NCBI RefSeq assembly: GCF_012070565.1
Contig: NZ_JAAQRO010000006.1
Coordinates: 52,204-116,203, forward strand
From: Anaerosporobacter faecicola
GTDB taxonomy: Bacteria > Bacillota > Clostridia > Lachnospirales > Lachnospiraceae
Direction: 5' to 3'
Length of the DNA stretch: 64,000 bases
The notes under the pieces are model-generated. The model did no database searches, had not been told where the DNA came from, and saw only the letters and a list, made by a program, of their open reading frames with translations. A program made the translations under genes and the position numbers. How positions within the stretch are numbered: position 1 is the first letter of the stretch; each line of letters starts with the position of its first letter. Positions 28,928 to 37,469 of the stretch are shown here, piece by piece.

Positions 28928-29185
28928 AGTAATCTCCTTCGTTTTTCAGCGCATGCTTCTCTTTCACATCACGGCGATATTTTGATATATTCTAACTCTT
29001 ATAATGTCTGGATAAACTCCTTATCACCCTAGCATTATAACATTGCCATTATATCACATTTCTTATGAGTATGCATTCCCTATAAACGATCGGTTTGGTA
29101 ATTTCTATAGTTTTCTTCGTTCTCCACTTATAACCAGTAAGCACTTGATGCACCATTGCCTTCCAAAAACATTAACTGTAATACT

Positions 29186-29575
29186 TTAACGATTCGATTT
29201 TCTTAAGATTCGAATAAAGCAGATAATCTGAATTACACAAACGGTACTACCAACCAACTTTTCAAACCAGGTCTTTCCCATAAGGTTCATAATTATATTA
29301 ATACTAAAATAAATAGTAAAGATTCGTAAAACCCAGTCAGTTACTTTTTTGCATCGAACATGTTCTATTATTCCTGAAGATATCGCAATCGCAAATGCTA
29401 ATATAACCTGTACAACAATGCTAAATCCCGCTAATGGGACAGCCTTTTCATAACTTGACAGACGTCCTCCTCCAATGACCGTGTATGGAATTACTTTTGC
29501 AATAACGAACACCTCAATTAACGTTATAAGTAAATCTGCAATTATTGCAATTATTCCACATGTTTTTTTTGACAT
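29186..29575 (-). CDS. Four-helix membrane protein of unknown function
   Basis: 129 residues with about four TM segments (10-32, 48-68, 80-100, 105-123), ending in basic RILRKSNR. I do not recognise the family. It lies 81 bases downstream of the padR-type gene in the same direction. PadR regulators often control small membrane proteins or drug exporters, so it is a likely regulatory target. The 28928-29185 gap holds no gene. Confidence 0.7.
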   Translation of the reverse strand: MSKKTCGIIAIIADLLITLIEVFVIAKVIPYTVIGGGRLSSYEKAVPLAGFSIVVQVILAFAIAISSGIIEHVRCKKVTDWVLRIFTIYFSINIIMNLMGKTWFEKLVGSTVCVIQIICFIRILRKSNR

Positions 29576-29656
29576 ATGTAAAACTCCCTTCTTTGTTTTT
29601 TGTGTTTTTTCTTTGTAATATTCTTTGTTCTCTTCTTTGTGTTATCTTCCCTACTC

Positions 29657-30262
29657 CTACTCTTTACATCTCTCATACAACTTATGGTACCATTCTATTT
29701 CAAAACAGATTGAGTCCATCCCGTACTTCAATATTTCCATTTGATACTGATAGATTTCCTCCGTTAGTTCCTGTAATGTACGATTATCACATATTTTCTT
29801 TATACCCTCTCCATTCCATTCATCCTGTTGCATGGTATCTCTTGCCTGTGCTAATATCATCTCTGTATTCTCCGTAGTAAGTTTCCATAACCCCCGTAAC
29901 TGATCATACGCCTCTTGAAGATCTGTTATATACTCCCTAATTAACTCTTTCCTTTTTTCTTTTGGTGCAAGCCCAAGAAAATACACCTTGCTCAACTCCA
30001 TATTCTTTACTTTTGTGTAGTCCATTGGATGCCCCAACCATTGTAAAAATTCTTCTCTCCCCAGTTCTGTAATATAATAAAGCTTTTTCTTTTCCTTTTC
30101 CTGATATGCAATACAGCCCTTCTCCAATAATTTACGTATTGCTGTATGAATACTTCCTGAACTATTGCTACACATTGTATCAAAATTTCTGCAAATTGCT
30201 CTCTTCAGATCATATGCAGACATGCCTCGCAGCATCAGTAATCCCAGAATAATCTTTTCCAT
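29657..30262 (-). CDS. PadR family transcriptional regulator
   Basis: 201 residues: winged helix N-terminus (IILGLLMLRGMSAYDLKRAICRN, then SIHTAIRKLLEKGCI with YYITELGREEF), followed by a C-terminal dimerisation coiled coil (about 95-190). Typical PadR-s2 length. Two operator-like palindromes in its promoter suggest autorepression and control of the downstream membrane protein. Confidence 0.9.
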   Translation of the reverse strand: MEKIILGLLMLRGMSAYDLKRAICRNFDTMCSNSSGSIHTAIRKLLEKGCIAYQEKEKKKLYYITELGREEFLQWLGHPMDYTKVKNMELSKVYFLGLAPKEKRKELIREYITDLQEAYDQLRGLWKLTTENTEMILAQARDTMQQDEWNGEGIKKICDNRTLQELTEEIYQYQMEILKYGMDSICFEIEWYHKLYERCKE

Positions 30263-30287
30263 CTTTACTTCTCCTCTTGTATCTATA

Positions 30288-30347
30288 GGTCTAATAGACC
30301 CACTATTTTATATGTATATAATAAGTCTATTAGACCCATTTTGTCAA
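30288..30347 (-). promoter_or_regulatory. padR promoter with two operators
   Basis: TTGACA (30342-30347), 18-bp spacer, TATTAT (30318-30323). GTCTAATAGAC (30325-30335) fills the spacer, and a second copy, GGTCTATTAGACC (30288-30300), lies downstream near the start point. Each is a palindrome, a typical PadR autoregulatory layout. Confidence 0.75.
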
Positions 30348-30410
30348 CTAGAAATATAGGAATATATCGTCGGTCCTACCTTCCTATGTAATTCCCATAA
30401 AAAATTCCAT

Positions 30411-30447
30411 AAAAAAAGAATTGCCATAAACTAAGCAATTCCTTTTT
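30411..30447 (-). terminator. Bidirectional-type terminator after tetR-family gene
   Basis: Hairpin GAATTGC/GCAATTC with U-runs on both strands (seven U on minus), about 90 bases after the TetR stop at 30532. Confidence 0.8.
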
Positions 30448-30531
30448 CTCATAAAATAAGAACAGATCTATAATACACTATATTCTGTATTACGTTCATT
30501 TTCATAACGAAATTAACAAAGAATCAAAACG

Positions 30532-31179
30532 TTAAAAGTACATATCCAGATATGATTTTAGCAAAGCCGCTGCATTTTCTTTTTTATCGAAGAAAAATGC
30601 TGTCATATGATAATTTTCCAGTATATTGTTAATATCCTTTGGAAGAGCGCCACATAGTTCACACCCCACAAAGATAGACTCTTCAATCAAAAATAGTCGC
30701 TGGATTGCTTCTTTCTTATACAACTTATAGTGTTCTTCCATGCGTTTGGCAATTTGTTCAAACCGATTGTATAACCATTTTTTATAATTGATCACCTCTT
30801 GTAAATCAACATTTTTTTCTAGGATTACACCTCGTATGGAACACAAGCGGATATAGAGTTCATGTTCTTCTATTACTTCAACCAATTCCTCTAGAATCAA
30901 TTGATGGAAACTTTCTTTATCCCTCTTTTGATCCTGCTCCATTCTCTGTTCCATACGTATCAATCTACTTTCATATTCTCGCATTAATAATCGAAGGAAT
31001 AACATCTCTTTTGTTTTAAAATAAACAAATAATATTCCATTTGATATTCCCAATGCTTTTGCAATTTCCGACATTTTTATATTAGCAAAATCTTGTTTTT
31101 CAAACATTAATGCCGTCATATCTAATATTTCTTTTGATTTTAGTTCCTTCTCCGCATCGCTTCTTGCCCTCTTAGCCAC
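30532..31179 (-). CDS. TetR/AcrR family transcriptional regulator
   Basis: 215 residues. The N-terminal TetR helix-turn-helix (about 12-58) contains MSEIAKALGISNGILFVYFKTKEMLF. The C-terminal half is a ligand-binding/dimer domain with no recognisable ligand. It is 11 bases downstream of an SDR gene and shares its promoter, where a 21-bp perfect palindrome is the probable operator. The usual arrangement is repression of an oxidoreductase that handles the inducing compound. Confidence 0.9.
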   Translation of the reverse strand: MAKRARSDAEKELKSKEILDMTALMFEKQDFANIKMSEIAKALGISNGILFVYFKTKEMLFLRLLMREYESRLIRMEQRMEQDQKRDKESFHQLILEELVEVIEEHELYIRLCSIRGVILEKNVDLQEVINYKKWLYNRFEQIAKRMEEHYKLYKKEAIQRLFLIEESIFVGCELCGALPKDINNILENYHMTAFFFDKKENAAALLKSYLDMYF

Positions 31180-31190
31180 CGTAATAACTC

Positions 31191-32015
31191 CTATTTACTC
31201 ATAATTTTCTGTATAATCTTATCAAACATACGATCAGAAACCACACGTTTGATACATACCGATAGTTTAGCACCATAGCCAATAAGATATCTTGTTTTTG
31301 GTTTTTTGGAAAGAACCGCTTTACGTATCGCATTCGATATTACTTCTGGTTTTGATATAGAATCTGAGTTGTAGGATTGTCTTAAATAATTCACCACTCT
31401 TTTTGCCTGTGCAGCGTACGCTCCTTTTGCAGAAGATTCTTCTAAATGATCTGCTGCAATAATTCCCCAATCTGTCTTAATTGCACCTGGCTCAATTAAC
31501 ACTACATCAATACCAAATGGTTTTGTTTCCATTCGAAGACAGTCAGAAAAACCTTCAACCGCATATTTGGTTGCATGATACCAGGCTCCAAAAGGAGTAC
31601 TTACACGTCCCGCCATAGAAGAAATGTTTATGATTTTACCACTTTGTTGTTTTCGCATCATCGGTAATACCAGCTGTGTCATGCGTGCCAATCCAAATAG
31701 ATTTACTTCTAATTGTTTTCTAGCTTCTTCAATTGTTACATCTTCTACAGCACCATAATATCCATATCCTGCATTATTAATAAGCACATCAATCCTGCCT
31801 GCTTGTTTTCTAATCCACTCCACACAAGCAATCATGGATTCCTCTTTGGTGACATCAAGTGAAACTACTTTTATTCCATGTTTTTTAAGATCCTCCATTC
31901 GCTCCACACGACGTGCTGCAGCAAATACCTGATACCCTTCCCTCTGTAAAACAATTGCTGTATCTTTTCCTATACCTGATGAAGCACCTGTAATCAATAC
32001 AACTTTCTTACTCAT
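31191..32015 (-). CDS. Short-chain dehydrogenase/reductase
   Basis: 274 residues. TGASSGIG cofactor motif (about 9-16), NNAGYG, catalytic ISSMAG and YHATKYAVEG. The C-terminal extension (about 190-274) places it with the classical SDRs close to retinol/17-beta-HSD-type oxidoreductases. Substrate unknown. ATG 32015 has GGAAGAAG upstream. Operon with the TetR gene. Confidence 0.9.
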   Translation of the reverse strand: MSKKVVLITGASSGIGKDTAIVLQREGYQVFAAARRVERMEDLKKHGIKVVSLDVTKEESMIACVEWIRKQAGRIDVLINNAGYGYYGAVEDVTIEEARKQLEVNLFGLARMTQLVLPMMRKQQSGKIINISSMAGRVSTPFGAWYHATKYAVEGFSDCLRMETKPFGIDVVLIEPGAIKTDWGIIAADHLEESSAKGAYAAQAKRVVNYLRQSYNSDSISKPEVISNAIRKAVLSKKPKTRYLIGYGAKLSVCIKRVVSDRMFDKIIQKIMSK

Positions 32016-32136
32016 ACACTTCTTCCTTTCTTATTTACCTTTTTCTATTCCTACTCTCAATTTGTATATGCCAACTTTTCTGTCTTTCCTACAACGTATT
32101 CTAACAATACATGTGTGTCTTTATTCAAGTACAACT

Positions 32137-32195
32137 AGAAGAGCTATATAATTGACTCTGAGTCAATTATATAGCTCTTCTTATTCTTTTGTCAA
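32137..32195 (-). promoter_or_regulatory. SDR-tetR promoter and 21-bp perfect palindromic operator
   Basis: TTGACA (32190-32195), 18-bp spacer, TATAAT (32166-32171). Two 21-bp arms, AGAAGAGCTATATAATTGACT at 32137-32157 and its complement at 32161-32181, are separated by three bases. The -10 lies in the right arm. It may also fold as a hairpin between the divergent SDR and GNAT genes. The rest of 32016-32377 is plain AT-rich. Confidence 0.75.
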
Positions 32196-32377
32196 CGTAC
32201 ATTGTCATGATTTTTTACAGAATCCTTCTGATCACTGACAAGAATAACTATATTTATTTTAGTAGCCCCTGATTTCTTGCATAATATTCTTATATCACTT
32301 ACAATCATATATTGAACAGATTAATGTTTTTACTAGCTTATTAAAGCTAGAAGTAAGAAAGGGGTTAACATAATCAT

Positions 32378-33274
32378 ATGATTACCATTAGAAAATTTAA
32401 TGAACAGGATTTAGATGCTATTCAACAGATTCACTTTATGTCTTGGCTTCAGCTACAATGGCAAAAAGATTTTCATGGGGAGGATGCTTTTGTTGCTGTT
32501 GATGACTCAAATCAAGTGGTTGGTGTTGCTGCTCTCTCTTATAGTGCAACATGGTACTATATAGATCGTCCAGTTACACATATCCCAGATTTTCAGATGA
32601 ACTTGGAGTATCACGTAAAAGAAGATCATCCACAAACAGAGCAGATTAAGCTACAACTCTTAACAACAATGAAAGAACATTTTGCTACATACAAAAAAAA
32701 GTATCCCGACCGTACCATCTCCATGCGCTGTTGGTGTGAAGACTCTTCTATAGCGGATATGAGTTTTCTTCTAAAAAATGGACTTTATGCGCACTGTGTA
32801 ACACCTGTTTTAGCATTTGATCTAACCAAAGACATTCCAAACTACTCCATACCTTCTTCCATTGAGATTGGTATTCATTCCTTTGAGGGAAATGGAATGA
32901 AACAATATCTTCAAGCCAACGAAATGGGGTTTGATCAAGTACAAGACAGCGAACAAGAACTATGGTTTCGTTTGGGTGGAGAAACAACGAAAGTATTTAC
33001 TGCCAAAGATGGCGAACAAGTAATCTCAAGTACTACCGTTTGGGGTATGGGAGAGGGACGAAGTGCCACAGAAAACATCTTTACAATTCCTGCCTACCGT
33101 CATAAGAATATTGCACGTGCAACTCTTTCAACTGCATTGCAATATTTAAAAGAAAATGGCGAAAAGCAGGCTTCCTTGACCGTACTTGGTACGAATCGAC
33201 CTGCTCTCGCCATGTATTATAGCATGGGTTATGAACTCATCTATAACTTAATTGAGATGCGTTACACGCTTTAA
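32378..33274 (+). CDS. GNAT family N-acetyltransferase, tandem-domain
   Basis: 298 residues, twice a single GNAT. The N-terminal half (2-150) is a degenerate GNAT fold. The C-terminal half (about 160-298) keeps the acetyl-CoA region (FTIPAYRHKNIARATLSTAL) and the C-terminal LGTNRPALAMYYSMGYELIY (split here as two motifs). Substrate unknown. The AAAGGGG lies 13 bases before ATG, a slightly long spacing. It is convergent with tcdA; only 2 bases separate the stop codons. Confidence 0.85.
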   Translation: MITIRKFNEQDLDAIQQIHFMSWLQLQWQKDFHGEDAFVAVDDSNQVVGVAALSYSATWYYIDRPVTHIPDFQMNLEYHVKEDHPQTEQIKLQLLTTMKEHFATYKKKYPDRTISMRCWCEDSSIADMSFLLKNGLYAHCVTPVLAFDLTKDIPNYSIPSSIEIGIHSFEGNGMKQYLQANEMGFDQVQDSEQELWFRLGGETTKVFTAKDGEQVISSTTVWGMGEGRSATENIFTIPAYRHKNIARATLSTALQYLKENGEKQASLTVLGTNRPALAMYYSMGYELIYNLIEMRYTL

Positions 33275-33276
33275 CC

Positions 33277-34035
33277 TTATTTTGCATTACCTAGATTTTT
33301 TACTACTTCACTAGCCATGATTAAGCCAGCTACTGATGGAACAAAGGATAAACTACCTGGGATATCTCTTCGGTCAGTACATTTTCTCTGTGCACCAGGT
33401 GGACAGATACAGTGATTTCGACAACTGATTGACATATCCTCCATTGGTCTAGTTGGCTTTTCTTTTGAATAAACAACAGTAAGAGAACGAACGCCTCGTT
33501 TCTTTAATTCTTTTCGCATCACTTTAGCCAATGGACAAACCGACGTTTTATAGATATCAGATACCTCAAATTGCGTTGGATCTAATTTATTCCCCGCACC
33601 CATACAACTGATCACAGGTACTCCAGCTTCTTTTGCTCGTAAAATAATATCCAATTTGGCTGTTACTGTATCTACTGCATCCACGACGTACGAATAAGAA
33701 GAGAAATCAAACTCTTTCGCTGTCTCTGGAAGATAGAAACATTTATGAACCACAACCTCAGCTTTTGGATTAATTGATAGAATTCGTTCTTTCATCACAT
33801 CTACTTTATATTGCCCAACCGTCTTTCTTGTTGCTATGATCTGACGGTTAATATTGGTTAGACACACCTTGTCATCATCAATCAGTTCGAAAAAACCAAC
33901 CCCACTTCGTGCAAGTGCTTCTACTGTATAACCTCCAACACCACCAATGCCAAAGATTGCGACTCTTGCCTTTGCTAATGTGTGCATATGTTCTTCCCCA
34001 AGTAATAATTGGGTTCTTGAAAATTCGTTTAACAT
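33277..34035 (-). CDS. tcdA: tRNA threonylcarbamoyladenosine dehydratase (TcdA/CsdL)
   Basis: An E1-like enzyme converting t6A37 of ANN-decoding tRNAs to cyclic t6A with ATP. 252 residues. Nucleotide-binding IFGIGGVGGYTVEALARSGVG (motif GIGGVGG, about 30-36), DDDKVCLTNINRQ and the family motif SCMGAGNKLDPTQ. HCICPPGAQRKC is near the C-terminus. GGAAGGATACT precedes the ATG. MoeB/ThiF alternatives are less likely, because TcdA-type motifs are present and no thi/moa genes adjoin. Confidence 0.9.
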   Translation of the reverse strand: MLNEFSRTQLLLGEEHMHTLAKARVAIFGIGGVGGYTVEALARSGVGFFELIDDDKVCLTNINRQIIATRKTVGQYKVDVMKERILSINPKAEVVVHKCFYLPETAKEFDFSSYSYVVDAVDTVTAKLDIILRAKEAGVPVISCMGAGNKLDPTQFEVSDIYKTSVCPLAKVMRKELKKRGVRSLTVVYSKEKPTRPMEDMSISCRNHCICPPGAQRKCTDRRDIPGSLSFVPSVAGLIMASEVVKNLGNAK

Positions 34036-34206
34036 AGTATCCTTCCTTACTCATAAGCTATAAACTGTTTCGCCCCTTTTTAAATCTATGAGGTTCCTGC
34101 TTCATCTTAATTAACATGCTGCTTTTCTGCTTTTGTTTCATATTAAAGCTATATGAATTATATGATAGCTTGTGAAAAATACTTTGTCAACTCCTGTTCC
34201 ATGTAT

Positions 34207-34869
34207 TTAGCAAGATAACTGCTCTTTTACTTTTGTTAACCGTTCCTGAAATTCTTCGTAAAAATGCTCTTGTCCATATGGCGCAAGATAAAATAACTGT
34301 AGAACAACCATGGAAAGCTGTTTCCGTACTTGGTCTTCTTTCGCTTCAACCATTTTCTTTTGAATATCTTTCAAAAAATAGTGCCAGTTGTTTACAAACT
34401 CTTGGTTTTTCCCTAGATCAGGTGTATCAATCCATTTGCTCAATTTAACTTTTGTTTTATTGGACTTAACGCACTCATTAACCTGTAGGATATAAGAAAA
34501 ACTTCCTTCTTCATAGTATCGTCCCAAGGGAAAGATTCGACAAAAACCTGGGCGATGTGAATGAATCTTACATCTTCCTTCTTCATTAAGAAAGACACAC
34601 TGTTCCTTTTCACCAACCATCCTCAAATTCGGCAAGATTACTCCATCCACCAGATTCAATTCTACTGTATCACTTAATAGTTCTTCAAAACTACGTTGTA
34701 AACGGACACTTAATCGGTGAATATCCAAGGGATCCAAAACAAGAGATTTCCCCATTCCCTGACAACAGGCTGAACAACCTTTACAGTCTCCACAACCGAC
34801 TTTTACCATATCTTGCAATCCATAAAATCGACCATCCGATATTTCTTCCAGCTTACAGTTTCTTATCAT
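34207..34869 (-). CDS. YkgJ family cysteine cluster protein
   Basis: 220 residues. The Cys cluster GCGDCKGCSACC (about 37-48), C in EGRCKIHSHRPGFCRIFPLGR, and the LDPLDIHRL spacing define the YkgJ/CxxCxxCC family, thought to bind Zn or Fe-S. Function unknown. ATG 34869 is chosen because GAGGA lies 6 bases upstream, just after the stop of the preceding GNAT gene; longer frames overlap that gene without a ribosome site. Confidence 0.85.
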   Translation of the reverse strand: MIRNCKLEEISDGRFYGLQDMVKVGCGDCKGCSACCQGMGKSLVLDPLDIHRLSVRLQRSFEELLSDTVELNLVDGVILPNLRMVGEKEQCVFLNEEGRCKIHSHRPGFCRIFPLGRYYEEGSFSYILQVNECVKSNKTKVKLSKWIDTPDLGKNQEFVNNWHYFLKDIQKKMVEAKEDQVRKQLSMVVLQLFYLAPYGQEHFYEEFQERLTKVKEQLSC

Positions 34870-34879
34870 AACAATTCCT

Positions 34880-35416
34880 CTACTCGTCTCTACTTTCATT
34901 TTTGTTTTGCCATACCATTGCATACCGAAATTCTTCTTCATCAAATATATGAAATCCGCATTTTTCATACAGCTTAATGGCAACGGTATTCATTTTATAA
35001 ACTCCAAGTGCTACAAGACCAATATTCTTATCTCTTGCTTCCTGTTTCACCAATTCCATCAGTTCTGTTCCATATCCTTTACCACGTTGGTCAGCCTTGA
35101 CATTTATCAGTGCCAATAATAGATACTCTTCTTCTGTTCGTACAGTTGTCCACAAAGCGCCAACTTCGTTGCCCTTTTCATCCACATATTTTCGAATCGT
35201 ATTGTTCTTTGTGTGTATACCTTCTGGTAGAAGTACATCAATGTCTTCCATAGCTTGCTTAACGCAAGCTTCCCGATCCTCTCGTTCTTTTCCCTCTAAT
35301 TCCTCTATTCCAAAACTTGAGGTTTCTCTGATGTATGTCTGCAATTCTTCGTATGTCATATCTACTTGTGATAACATAATTTTCTCACTTTCTGCGTTCT
35401 CTGCGGTCCTCTGCAT
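34880..35416 (-). CDS. GNAT family N-acetyltransferase
   Basis: Up to 178 residues. The acetyl-CoA loop QRGKGYGTELMELV lies at about 107-120, followed by VYKMNTVAIKLYEKCGFHIF. The first 50 residues form an acidic helical lead. The start is uncertain: ATG 35416 or MLSQVDMTYEEL at 35377, neither with a strong ribosome site. It is followed within 10 bases by the YkgJ-family gene, suggesting co-transcription. Confidence 0.83.
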   Translation of the reverse strand: MQRTAENAESEKIMLSQVDMTYEELQTYIRETSSFGIEELEGKEREDREACVKQAMEDIDVLLPEGIHTKNNTIRKYVDEKGNEVGALWTTVRTEEEYLLLALINVKADQRGKGYGTELMELVKQEARDKNIGLVALGVYKMNTVAIKLYEKCGFHIFDEEEFRYAMVWQNKNESRDE

Positions 35417-35520
35417 TCTATGATTCTACGCTTTCTTCATAAAATGCTTTTTATCTCACTCTTAATTAGACACACTATGGCATACTATGGACCGTATCAA
35501 ACACTCTTGTTTTATAGAGA

Positions 35521-35853
35521 TTATTCTACAACATCCACACTGTCTATTGCATCAATACGCATAATCTTTATCTTCTTTCCTTCTTTTTTTGTCATATATG
35601 AAAATTTGATCCACTCATCATCTACATCTAACACCTGACATTTTACAGATGTACTACCTGCAAAACTTAATCCTTCATCCGTTTTCATTATACATTCTTT
35701 TCCCACTAAATCGTTAAATATCTTTGACATATCCGTTCCTCCATTCACTTTTCGTTCTAACCTTTTTACTTTTTTCTCAACTGCTCGTACTCGTGCAGGA
35801 TATGCAACAAAACAGAGCATTAGTATCAAACTAATCCAACCCGCCCATTCCAT
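35521..35853 (-). CDS. Small membrane-anchored protein, unknown function
   Basis: 110 residues: one N-terminal TM helix (about 3-20), a basic coiled segment (VEKKVKRLERKV), then a soluble beta-rich domain (about 48-110; LVGKECIMKTDEGLSF, VKCQVLDVDDEWIKFSY). The soluble part resembles small Sm/SH3-like barrels, but I cannot name the family. AAGGAGGAG precedes ATG. Confidence 0.7.
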   Translation of the reverse strand: MEWAGWISLILMLCFVAYPARVRAVEKKVKRLERKVNGGTDMSKIFNDLVGKECIMKTDEGLSFAGSTSVKCQVLDVDDEWIKFSYMTKKEGKKIKIMRIDAIDSVDVVE

Positions 35854-35952
35854 GGCTACTCCTCCTTGTATAAGTCTAGTAACTAGTTTTCTTTTTAATT
35901 CAACTTTTTTGGTAAACTCTTTTCCCTATTTTAATCGAATATTCCCTCTCAA

Positions 35953-36528
35953 CTATTTGTTTCTATAGGGCTTATTGATATAAGTATGCTCCCGTTTACC
36001 AACGCATTGCTTTCCTTCAAAATCCACTTCAATGATATATGGCATCCAATTTATCATTCGCAAAAATGAATCACAATTGTAAGCAGGATCAAAATAATTC
36101 AAAATCGTGCTTAGTGCCGTTCCATGGGTTCCTATTACTAGTGTTTTATCTTCATTTGTTGCAAGAATATCCCACAAAGCACTCATGTTTCTCTCTTGGA
36201 CCATACCAAGAGATTCCCCACCTTCTTCATGGTAGCGGAAATCGTCCCATCTTTTACGAAACATTTCCAAGTTGTTAGCATCGATACCGCTTTCTCTTTC
36301 CCGTAAACGCTCATCCGTTATAATCTCTTTTCCAAAAAACTGAGCTGTTGATGCAATCGTATTATAACTTCTTTTATAGGGACTACAGTAAAATTGATCC
36401 ACGTTCTTCTCTTTAAAGAAATCTAAAACCATCTTTGTATCCTGCTGCCCTTCTTCTGTCAATGGGCGAATCCTGTCCGCGTAATTATGATCCGGCTGTG
36501 CATGTCGAACAAAATATATTCTTGTCAT
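35953..36528 (-). CDS. Histidine phosphatase family protein (phosphoglycerate mutase-like)
   Basis: 191 residues. The catalytic His is in FVRHAQ (residue 8 region), with Arg in YCSPYKRSYNTIAST, Glu in RLRERESG and the second His in VIGTHGTALS. A broad-specificity phosphatase of the branch-1 superfamily; substrate unknown. AAGGAGATAATT precedes ATG. Its neighbour is a NUDIX hydrolase 38 bases upstream, probably the same transcript. Confidence 0.9.
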   Translation of the reverse strand: MTRIYFVRHAQPDHNYADRIRPLTEEGQQDTKMVLDFFKEKNVDQFYCSPYKRSYNTIASTAQFFGKEIITDERLRERESGIDANNLEMFRKRWDDFRYHEEGGESLGMVQERNMSALWDILATNEDKTLVIGTHGTALSTILNYFDPAYNCDSFLRMINWMPYIIEVDFEGKQCVGKREHTYINKPYRNK

Positions 36529-36566
36529 AATTATCTCCTTCTCTATAAAGCAAAGATTGTCTTCTC

Positions 36567-37010
36567 CTACCCTTCGATGTATCCTCTTCTAACTGCTTCC
36601 TCGATTAATTTGGGTTGAATTAAAGGATATGTCCAATTGGTAACCAACTTTTCTGTACGTATAATTTTCTCCATCTCACTATGTAACTCTTGTTCAAATG
36701 TTTGGATTTCTGCAACAAATAGCATTCCAAACGTTTCCTCTCCAAGTATTTCATTAACTCTTGTCTTCCCTTTCACTGAGTACACGCAAACTGGTTTTAT
36801 ATGATAAGCCGTGGCACCTGTCTCTTCTTCTAACTCTCGTTTCGCAGTCTCTTCAATTCGTTCTCCAATTTCCCGATGTCCACCTGGGACCTCATAGGTA
36901 TCTCGTTCTTTGTGTTTACAAAACACCCACTTTCCATCCGCCTTCGCTAGGATCACTGCAAATTTTAGTTTCTCATCTGCAATCTGATCGTAGAAATTCA
37001 CTTCTACCAT
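36567..37010 (-). CDS. NUDIX hydrolase
   Basis: 147 residues. The complete Nudix box reads GGHREIGERIEETAKRELEEETG (G-x5-E-x7-REL-x2-EE-x-G) at about 43-66. It hydrolyses a nucleoside diphosphate linked to a further group; the substrate is undefined. GGAGAAGTAT precedes the ATG. Co-directional with the histidine phosphatase. Confidence 0.9.
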   Translation of the reverse strand: MVEVNFYDQIADEKLKFAVILAKADGKWVFCKHKERDTYEVPGGHREIGERIEETAKRELEEETGATAYHIKPVCVYSVKGKTRVNEILGEETFGMLFVAEIQTFEQELHSEMEKIIRTEKLVTNWTYPLIQPKLIEEAVRRGYIEG

Positions 37011-37346
37011 ATACTTCTCCTATTCATTTAATGTTTTTATTTACTGTTACACGGAAACCTCCAATATGAGAACATGTAGCCAAAGCTACTTTTGCTTACT
37101 TCTCTTTTCTGGCTAAGTTTCCTCACTTCACGAGCATAATCTAATACATAATCTTTGCTTTATTTTATCACATTCATTGGACAATCTCCACCATAATGGT
37201 CACTTATTGTGGAGAACTTCTATCTACTCCAATTTTGTCCACTGTAAGATTCAACTATGATAAACACGCTTTGCGAGTTTATCAAATTATCGCGGCAGTC
37301 GCCAAGGTCTCAAGTAAACTTGGACTTTGGCTCGTTGCACGCGTAA
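37011..37346. other. Gene-free stretch with a GC-rich segment
   Basis: No convincing gene. 37255-37345 is richer in G and C than its surroundings (TTATCGCGGCAGTCGCCAAG, CTCGTTGCACGCGT), resembling the GC-rich intergenic blocks near 8.4 and 39.6 kb. A 64-codon open frame across it (37196-37390) lacks a ribosome site and runs into the terminator, so I do not call it. Confidence 0.4.
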
Positions 37347-37380
37347 ATAAAAATAGCAAGACAGTTAAAACTGCCTTGCT
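37347..37380 (-). terminator. Terminator after the glycosyltransferase gene
   Basis: Minus-strand hairpin AGCAAGGCAGT/ACTGTCTTGCT followed by ATTTTTATTT, about 90 bases after the stop at 37470. Confidence 0.85.
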
Positions 37381-37469
37381 TACAAAGTAAAACCTTTTTG
37401 AGTGGGCACATTAAAATTGTGAGGCCCTATGTATTCTACTTCTCCCCCGTTACTAAAATCTTAATATTC

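Noticed and set aside
37196..37390. 64-codon plus-strand frame
   Set aside because: No Shine-Dalgarno sequence, unusual composition matching a repeat-like block, and it runs through the terminator of the opposite-strand gene.
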